Positions 58,440 to 64,000 of a DNA stretch of 64,000 bases are shown here, one piece after another. Below the pieces are notes generated by a model. That model had not been told where the DNA came from. It searched no databases and saw only the letters and a list, made by a program, of their open reading frames with translations. Origin of the DNA: Oscillospiraceae bacterium (GTDB lineage Bacteria > Bacillota > Clostridia > Oscillospirales > CAG-272); NCBI GenBank assembly GCA_015064735.1, contig SVRP01000001.1, positions 167,293-231,292 on the forward strand, given 5' to 3'. Both the position numbers and the translations under genes were made by a program. How positions within the stretch are numbered: the stretch's first letter is position 1; each line of letters opens with the position of its first letter.

Positions 58440-59465
58440 ATGAATAAGGAATTTTTTATCGCGCTTGATCTTCTCGAAAAGGAAAAGGGTATTCCCAAGG
58501 AATATATGCTTGAAAAAATCGAGGCGGCGCTCCTTTCCGCATTTAAGAAGGAGTTCGGAGCAAGCACGCTTATGAGGGTTGCTATCGACCCCGCAAAGGA
58601 GGATATAAAGGTATATCTTCAGAAAGAGGTCGTAGAGGAGGTTACTAATCCCCAGTGCCAGATTTCTCTTGAGGATGCAAAGGCAATAAGCAAGAGAAAT
58701 ACCGTAGGTAAGATGGTAGAGACCGAGGTAAAGACCAAGAATTTCAGACGTCTGTCAGCTGCGGCGGCAAAGTCTGTTATAATTCAGGGAATACGCGAGG
58801 GCGAGCGTAAGGTAATGAGAGATGCTTACGAAAGCAAGAGAGAAGAGATTATAACCGCTACCGTCAGCAAGATAGACCCCGAAAACGGAAACGTAGTTCT
58901 TGAAACAGATACGGGACGTGCTGTTCTTCTTAAGAGCGAGCAGATCCCCGGAGAGACCTTCTACGTTGATCAGAAGATAAAGGTGTTCGTTATGGAGGTC
59001 AACAAGGAAAACAGAGGACCTCTCGTAACCCTCTCGAGAATACATCCCGGCTTGGTACGCAGAATGTTTGAGCTTGAGGTTCCTGAAATTCAGGAGGGTA
59101 TAGTAATGGTGAAGGGTGTCGCACGTGAAGCAGGCTCCAGAACCAAGATTGCCGTATGGTCAAGAGATGAGGACGTTGACGCAGTAGGCGCATGTATCGG
59201 TAACCACGGTATGCGTATCGGCGCGATAGTTGAGGAGCTTGACGGCGAGAAGATAGATATAGTCAAGTACAGCGAGACTCCCGAGGAGTACGTAGCATCT
59301 GCTCTTGCTCCCGCGGACGTTAAGTCGGTAACCTTTACGGCTGAAAGAGCTTGCCGTGTAATAGTAGACGGGGATCAGCTCTCCCTTGCTATAGGTAGGG
59401 AAGGACAGAACGCCCGCCTTGCGGCAAGACTTACGGGAATGAAGATAGACATCAAATCCGAGTAA
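58440..59465 (+). CDS. nusA: Transcription factor NusA
   Basis: 341 residues, the short Firmicutes form without the C-terminal acidic repeats. The N-terminal polymerase-binding domain (to about 125) is followed by an S1 domain (132-200), KH1 (IAVWSRDEDVDAVGACIGNHGMRI) and KH2 (LSLAIGREGQNARLAARLTGMKIDI). NusA controls pausing and termination. Confidence 0.97.
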   Translation: MNKEFFIALDLLEKEKGIPKEYMLEKIEAALLSAFKKEFGASTLMRVAIDPAKEDIKVYLQKEVVEEVTNPQCQISLEDAKAISKRNTVGKMVETEVKTKNFRRLSAAAAKSVIIQGIREGERKVMRDAYESKREEIITATVSKIDPENGNVVLETDTGRAVLLKSEQIPGETFYVDQKIKVFVMEVNKENRGPLVTLSRIHPGLVRRMFELEVPEIQEGIVMVKGVAREAGSRTKIAVWSRDEDVDAVGACIGNHGMRIGAIVEELDGEKIDIVKYSETPEEYVASALAPADVKSVTFTAERACRVIVDGDQLSLAIGREGQNARLAARLTGMKIDIKSE

Positions 59466-59478
59466 GCGGAGGGAAAAA

Positions 59479-59757
59479 ATGGAGCAGCAGAGGATAAAAA
59501 AGATCCCTATGCGCCAATGTCTTGGCTGTAATGAGCATAAACCCAAGATAGAGCTTTTGAGAGTAGTCAGAAGTCCCGAGGGAGAAATATCTCTTGATTT
59601 TACAGGGAAGAAATCGGGAAGAGGCGCATACATTTGCAAAAGCGTGAAATGTTTGAAAAAAGCAGTGAAATCCCACAGAATAGACAGGAATCTCGAATGT
59701 ACAATTCCCGATGAGGTCTATGAGAAAATGGAAAAGGAGCTTTCCGAAAATGAGTGA
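59479..59757 (+). CDS. ylxR: YlxR family (DUF448) RNA-binding protein
   Basis: 92 residues. MRQCLGCNEHKPKIELLRVVR and GRGAYICKSVKCLKKAVK are the YlxR signature; the fold binds nucleic acid, and the family protein is thought to act as a regulator (RnpM has been described to modulate RNase P). Overlaps ylxQ by 8 bases. Confidence 0.95.
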   Translation: MEQQRIKKIPMRQCLGCNEHKPKIELLRVVRSPEGEISLDFTGKKSGRGAYICKSVKCLKKAVKSHRIDRNLECTIPDEVYEKMEKELSENE

Positions 59758-60097
59758 GCAGACGGGAGAGGCACAGAAGAGTGCCAACATAAAAAAACTG
59801 CTCTCCACCCTTGGACTCTGCGCAAGAGCCGGCAAGGTTATATACGGAGTTCCCATGATATGCGACGGAATGAGAAGAAGCAAAGGCGAAAGACCCGTTA
59901 CCGTATTCGAAGCTTCGGACACGTCGGAAAATACCCATAAAAAAATTACCGACAAATGCGTTTTTTACAAGGTGAAGCACATAAGGCTTGACTGCGACGG
60001 AGCATCTCTTGCCGCGGCACTCGGTAAAACATCTTCACTCGGAGCCGTAGCGGTTACCGACGAAAAGATGAGCGGAATGGTAGAAAAGTACATCTAA
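59750..60097 (+). CDS. ylxQ: L7Ae family ribosomal protein (YlxQ)
   Basis: 115 residues from the ATG at 59750 behind AAAGGAG; a longer frame to 59711 lies inside ylxR. IKKLLSTLGLCARAGKVIYGVPMICDGMRR and the closing LGAVAVTDEKMSGMVEKYI match YlxQ, a kink-turn-binding protein of unknown precise role. The standard place between ylxR and infB. Confidence 0.93.
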   Translation: MSEQTGEAQKSANIKKLLSTLGLCARAGKVIYGVPMICDGMRRSKGERPVTVFEASDTSENTHKKITDKCVFYKVKHIRLDCDGASLAAALGKTSSLGAVAVTDEKMSGMVEKYI

Positions 60098-60169
60098 CGA
60101 CCTAAAACCAACACCCAAATCCAATGGAAAGGAAGTCTTTGCCCCAAGGGCGAAGGCGAGGTACGAAAT

Positions 60170-63049
60170 ATGGCAGCAAATCAGTCGAATTCTTTATTGA
60201 AGCTTAATCAGTTTGCAAAGGATATGAATATGAAATCAAAGGATGTAATAACCATCCTTGAGGAGAAGGGAATAGCGGCGAAGACCCAGAAGGCTCTTGA
60301 ACCCAATGAATTCGAAATCCTTTTTGAAACGCTGACCAAGAATAATCAGATAACAAACATAGAGGACTATCTTGACGGCATAACGTATATTCCGTCCAAA
60401 AAGGCAGCCGCAGAGAAAAAGGCAGAGACCCCAAAGAGTGAAGTTCCCGTAAAGGAAGCGGTAAAGGAGACTGTCGCAGAGGCAAAGTCCGAAGCTGAAA
60501 ATGCGGCGGAGGATAAGGGTGAAAAGGTCGAAAAGACAGAAACGAAGGAAGAAAAGAAAAAAGAAAATACAGAAAAGAAGACAGAGGCTCCCAAGGCACC
60601 TGTCGAAGCCAAGAAACCCGAGGAGAAGAAGCCTGTTGATACAAAGCCTGTAGAGAAGAAGCCCGAGCAGAGTAAGGCAGCTCCCGCTGCAGAGCGTACT
60701 CAGGATAACGACAGATTCCAAAGCAGACCTCAGAGAGAGGGAGGCGCTCCTCAGCAGAGAAACGATAGGTTTGCAGGAAACGGACAGCAGAGAAGCGACC
60801 GTCCTTCAAACGACAGATTCGGTCAGGGCGGATATGCGCAGAAGCCTCAGGGCGACCGTGCGGGCAGCTTTGGCGGTCAGCAGAGATTTGATAAGTCTAT
60901 GGGCGGTCAGCGACCCGATAACAGAGCAGGTGGCTTCAACCAAAGACCCGATAATAAAGCAGGCGGCTTTGGAGGCGGTCAGTTCAAGGATAAGGACGAG
61001 AGAGTACAGAGCGGACCCAAGGATACCTTCAAGCGTCAGGAGATAGTCCGTACCCAAAGCTCGGATGCTCCCAAGCAGAGAGGTGCGACGCGCGTAGTCG
61101 ATACCAGAGCAAGCTCGGTAGATCTTTCCAAGTATGACGAACGGCTTGATAATTTCGTTCCCGATTCTATCGGAGACGTAAGAGGCGGAAACCAGAAGCT
61201 CAAGAAGCAGAATAACGCCGCAAAGGGCGCGTCGCCTATGGGAATGAATAAGAACAACAATAAGCAAAAGGGAAAGAAGAGCAGCCAGCCTGTAACCAAG
61301 GCTCCTACGAGTGTAACGCTTCCTTCCGAGCTTGTTGTAAACGAGCTCGCGTCAAGACTTATGGTTACCACCGGAGAGATAATCAAGCGTCTTATGATGC
61401 TTGGTATGATGGTTACCGCTAACCAGACCATAGACTATGAGACTGCGGCAATCGTCGCAGAGGAAATGGGTATAACGGCTACTCAGGAGGTCGTTGTTAC
61501 TATTGAGGAAAAGCTCTTCGAGGAGGAAGAGGATAACGAGACCAATCTTGTTCCCAGAGCGCCTGTCGTATGTGTTATGGGACACGTTGACCACGGTAAG
61601 ACCTCTATACTTGATGCTATCCGTCATACGAGAGTTACCACCGGTGAGGCGGGCGGAATAACCCAGCACATCGGTGCGTACAGAGTAAAGGTCAACGGAC
61701 AGGATATTACCTTCCTTGATACCCCCGGACACGAAGCGTTTACCGCAATGAGAGCAAGAGGCGCTCAGGCGACCGATATTGCTATCCTCGTTGTAGCGGC
61801 TGACGACGGAATCATGCCCCAGACCGTAGAGGCTATCAACCACGCAAAGGCTGCGGGAATAGATATAGTAGTAGCAATAAACAAGATGGATAAGCCCACG
61901 GCAAATCCCGACAACGTAAAGCAGGAGCTCACAAAGTACGACCTCGTGCCCGAGGAATGGGGCGGAGACGTTATCTGTGTTCCCGTATCCGCGCTTACCG
62001 GTCAGGGTATAGACGACCTTCTTGAGAACGTACTTCTCGTAGCAGAGGTCAAGGAGCTTAAGGCTAATCCCAACAGACGCGCAAAGGGTATCGTTATTGA
62101 GGCTAAGCTTGATAAGGGCAGAGGACCTGTTGCGACCGTGCTCGTACAGAGCGGTACGCTTCATAACGGAGATATCGTTATTGCGGGAACCTCGGTTGGA
62201 CGTGTCCGCGCAATGTCCGACCATAACGGTAAGCCCGTTAAGGCGGCAACTCCCTCCGTGCCCGTTGAGATAATCGGTCTTGCCGAGGTTCCTTCCTCGG
62301 GAGACGAATTCAATGCGGTTGAAGATGAGAGAATGGCAAGAACTCTTGCTGACCAGCGCCGTGAAAAGGCAAAGGAAGAGGTCTTCAAGGCTAACGCAAG
62401 AGCAAATCTTAACGACTTGTTTGCTCAGATATCCGAGGGCGTTAAGGAACTCAATATTATAGTTAAGGCTGACGTTGACGGCTCGGTCGAGGCGGTAAGA
62501 CAGTCTCTTGAAAAGATATCCAACGATGAGGTTAAGGTTCGCGTTATCCATGCGGCAACCGGTGGTATCCGTGAGGGCGACGTAATGCTTGCTGCGGCTT
62601 CAAACGCAATTATCGTAGGATTTAACGTCCGTCCCGATAAGGGAGCTATTGACAGCGCCGAGCGTCAGAACGTAGAAATCAGAACCTACCGCGTAATTTA
62701 CGACTGTATCAATGAGATAACCGACGCTATGAAGGGCATGCTGGCTCCCGAATTCCGTGAGAGTCTCCTTGGCCACGCAGAGGTCAGACAGACCATTCAC
62801 GTTCCTAACGTTGGAACAATTGCAGGCTCTTACGTTCAGGACGGTAAGGTAACCCGTGCATCCATGATAAGAGTCGTAAGAGACGGTATCGTTATATTTG
62901 AGGATAAGATATCCTCTCTTAAGAGATTCAAGGACGACGTCCGTGAGGTCGCTCAGGGCTACGAGTGCGGTATCGGACTCGAGCGCTTCAACGACATCAA
63001 GGTCGGAGATATTCTTGAAGCTTATATTATGGAAGAAATAAAGAGATAA
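60170..63049 (+). CDS. infB: Translation initiation factor IF-2
   Basis: 959 residues. An IF2-N domain (residues 8-55) is followed by a long low-complexity linker (about 75-380) rich in Lys/Glu/Pro and then in Gln/Arg/Gly/Asp, then a second IF2-N-like part and the G domain with GHVDHGKTS (about 470), DTPGHEAF and NKMD, and domains II-IV. It brings initiator tRNA to the 30S subunit. The linker's repeated RFDK/RPDN-R-GGF units are unusual and may vary between strains. Confidence 0.97.
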   Translation: MAANQSNSLLKLNQFAKDMNMKSKDVITILEEKGIAAKTQKALEPNEFEILFETLTKNNQITNIEDYLDGITYIPSKKAAAEKKAETPKSEVPVKEAVKETVAEAKSEAENAAEDKGEKVEKTETKEEKKKENTEKKTEAPKAPVEAKKPEEKKPVDTKPVEKKPEQSKAAPAAERTQDNDRFQSRPQREGGAPQQRNDRFAGNGQQRSDRPSNDRFGQGGYAQKPQGDRAGSFGGQQRFDKSMGGQRPDNRAGGFNQRPDNKAGGFGGGQFKDKDERVQSGPKDTFKRQEIVRTQSSDAPKQRGATRVVDTRASSVDLSKYDERLDNFVPDSIGDVRGGNQKLKKQNNAAKGASPMGMNKNNNKQKGKKSSQPVTKAPTSVTLPSELVVNELASRLMVTTGEIIKRLMMLGMMVTANQTIDYETAAIVAEEMGITATQEVVVTIEEKLFEEEEDNETNLVPRAPVVCVMGHVDHGKTSILDAIRHTRVTTGEAGGITQHIGAYRVKVNGQDITFLDTPGHEAFTAMRARGAQATDIAILVVAADDGIMPQTVEAINHAKAAGIDIVVAINKMDKPTANPDNVKQELTKYDLVPEEWGGDVICVPVSALTGQGIDDLLENVLLVAEVKELKANPNRRAKGIVIEAKLDKGRGPVATVLVQSGTLHNGDIVIAGTSVGRVRAMSDHNGKPVKAATPSVPVEIIGLAEVPSSGDEFNAVEDERMARTLADQRREKAKEEVFKANARANLNDLFAQISEGVKELNIIVKADVDGSVEAVRQSLEKISNDEVKVRVIHAATGGIREGDVMLAAASNAIIVGFNVRPDKGAIDSAERQNVEIRTYRVIYDCINEITDAMKGMLAPEFRESLLGHAEVRQTIHVPNVGTIAGSYVQDGKVTRASMIRVVRDGIVIFEDKISSLKRFKDDVREVAQGYECGIGLERFNDIKVGDILEAYIMEEIKR

Positions 63050-63053
63050 AAAC

Positions 63054-63091
63054 AAAAAACGCTCAAAGCTATCGGGTTTTGAGCGTTTTTT
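63054..63091 (+). terminator. Terminator of the infB operon
   Basis: AAAAAACGCTCAAA pairs with TTTGAGCGTTTTTT around a 10-base loop, immediately after infB. Confidence 0.9.
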
Positions 63092-63157
63092 ATTTACAAA
63101 AAGGGAAAAAAGGTGTATAATATGTTCAGAAGAGCAAAAAGCGAAAGGATCTCAAAA

Positions 63158-63844
63158 ATGTACAGATACGAAACACATCTTCATACGTATCCCGTCAGCA
63201 AATGCGCAAGAGCGACTGTAAGAGAAACTCTTGAATTTTACAAGTCCGAGGGATACGACGGAGTTTTTATAACTAATCACTTTCTTGACGGAAATATAAA
63301 TATCGACAAGGATCTTCCATACGAGGAAAGACTTAATTTTTATCTGTCCGATTATGAGGAAGGAAAGAAAATAGGCGAGGAGATAGGAATAAAGGTGTTT
63401 TTTGGCATCGAAATCTCCTATAAGGGAACCGATTTTCTTGTTTACGGTCTTGACGGAGAATGGTATATGAACCATCCCGAAATCATGGATTTCCCGAAAA
63501 AGAGCGGTGAGCTGACCTATCTTGCCGAGCAGGGCGCCCTTATTATCCAGGCGCACCCGTACAGAGAGGCAGGTTATATAGATCATATCCGACTTTTCCC
63601 CCGCCACGTTCACGGATGCGAGGTTGTTAACGCATGTCAAAGTGATTTTGTGAATAATATGGCTGATATGTATGCCGAAAGCTACGGTCTTATTAAGTTT
63701 GCGGGAAGCGATAACCACGTGGGCGGCGCAAAGAACAATTTTGCCGGAATGGAATCGGAAATTCCCGTAACGTCCGAAAAGCATTTTGTAGAGCTTGTGA
63801 AGGGCGGAAAAATGAAGATTTTCTGCTATTCAAGGAAAGAATGA
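63158..63844 (+). CDS. PHP-domain metal-dependent phosphoesterase
   Basis: 228 residues from the ATG at 63158 (AAAGGA at normal spacing; a frame start at 63113 lies near the terminator and lacks one). YETHLHTYPVS (HxH metal ligands), EGYDGVFITNHF, FFGIEISY, ALIIQAHPYR and AGSDNHVGG are the PHP motifs. Related proteins hydrolyse phosphate esters such as histidinol phosphate or nucleotides; the substrate here is unknown. Confidence 0.9.
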   Translation: MYRYETHLHTYPVSKCARATVRETLEFYKSEGYDGVFITNHFLDGNINIDKDLPYEERLNFYLSDYEEGKKIGEEIGIKVFFGIEISYKGTDFLVYGLDGEWYMNHPEIMDFPKKSGELTYLAEQGALIIQAHPYREAGYIDHIRLFPRHVHGCEVVNACQSDFVNNMADMYAESYGLIKFAGSDNHVGGAKNNFAGMESEIPVTSEKHFVELVKGGKMKIFCYSRKE

Positions 63845-63879
63845 AAAAAGGTTGAGCTCATTTGAACTCAACCTTTTTT
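63844..63879 (+). terminator. Terminator of the PHP gene
   Basis: AAAAAAGGTTGAG pairs with CTCAACCTTTTTT around a 10-base loop that follows the stop directly. Confidence 0.88.
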
Positions 63880-63888
63880 GTATAACGA

Positions 63889-63912
63889 AAACCCCGCCAT
63901 AGTGGCGGGGTT
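63889..63912. repeat. Second hairpin downstream of the PHP gene
   Basis: AACCCCGCCA pairs with TGGCGGGGTT around a 4-base loop. Weak T-run. It may be a back-up terminator or the outer end of the mobile element suspected at the right edge. Confidence 0.6.
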
Positions 63913-63941
63913 CAATAGAGGTTAACCGATGAGAAGAAATC

Positions 63942-64000
63942 CTCCAAATATGCTATAATTAGTACGACCTGCCAGTCAAAACTAAAAAACATATTTGGAG
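63942..64000 (+). repeat. Inverted repeat around a promoter-like box at the window end
   Basis: CTCCAAATATG (63942-63952) is the exact reverse complement of CATATTTGGAG (63990-64000). TATAAT lies at 63954-63959 between the arms. The right arm ends in TTGGAG, which could be a ribosome site of a gene starting just outside the window, for example a transposase. Too little is visible to name it. Confidence 0.5.

Noticed and set aside
61352..62551. 399-residue minus-strand frame
   Set aside because: Antisense of the highly conserved infB G domain; codon pattern follows infB.
1..64000. CRISPR arrays, tRNA and rRNA genes
   Set aside because: No regularly spaced repeats of CRISPR type, no cloverleaf with CCA-type ends and no conserved rRNA segments were noticed.

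Overview
The window looks like a chromosomal segment of an endospore-forming member of the class Clostridia (Firmicutes), probably a gut lineage known from metagenomes. The reasons are strong AGGAGG-type ribosome sites, cotJABC spore-coat genes, the ylmE-sepF-ylmG-ylmH division cluster, the rimP-nusA-ylxR-ylxQ-infB operon and a GdpP-rplI-dnaB run. No rRNA, tRNA or CRISPR array was seen.

Layout. (1) 1-8542 is an accessory gene cluster of phage or conjugative-element type. It opens with the 3' end of a protein that looks like a target of a diversity-generating retroelement. It continues with a PemK/MazF-like protein, two adenine methyltransferases (MT-A70 and D12 type), a membrane protein, an HTH regulator and twelve small unknown genes that mostly overlap end to end. 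(2) 8525-9911 is a probable toxin-antitoxin pair (DUF4160 / DUF2442-HTH) flanked by two direct 175-bp palindromic repeats. (3) 10052-16238 is core: miaA, an HlyD-like protein, yggS, sepF, ylmG, ylmH, lspA and a RluD-type synthase. (4) 16402-20539 is an ECF sigma factor overlapping a very large membrane-anchored anti-sigma-like protein. (5) 20610-22467 is queH and then cotJA, cotJB and the first 135 codons of cotJC.

(6) 22468-42857 is the most striking part. A 20.4-kb element sits inside cotJC. The other 67 codons of cotJC lie at 42858-43061, directly behind a large serine recombinase gene. Joining the two parts at a shared CAGA restores an in-frame, family-like 202-residue CotJC. This is the arrangement of excisable intervening elements such as skin in sigK. 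The element carries its own complete manganese catalase (the family CotJC belongs to), a nine-gene operon from a consensus promoter (AAA/DUF4143 ATPase, HsdM, HsdS, a 117-residue protein, a PIN-like protein, HsdR, a 646-residue unknown, a YjbR-like protein and a flavin-binding protein), a Rieske/FAD oxidoreductase and several unknown genes. The recombinase ribosome site and start codon lie in a perfect hairpin.

(7) 43108-48295 (minus) is core: ppa, obg, a HAD phosphatase, der and a PDZ-radical SAM-DUF512 protein. (8) 48476-49298 is a strongly structured leader RNA with a terminator ahead of a SHOCT-domain membrane protein. It is followed by a REP-associated tyrosine transposase gene holding a 27-bp inverted repeat inside its reading frame. 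(9) 49945-57629 (minus) is ftsH, tilS, dnaB, rplI and gdpP. (10) 57930-63049 (plus) is rimP-nusA-ylxR-ylxQ-infB, then a PHP-domain gene and, at the right edge, an inverted repeat around a promoter-like sequence that may be the start of another mobile gene.

All calls come from reading the sequence. No database search was run. Families are named from remembered motifs, and roles of unnamed genes are inference.
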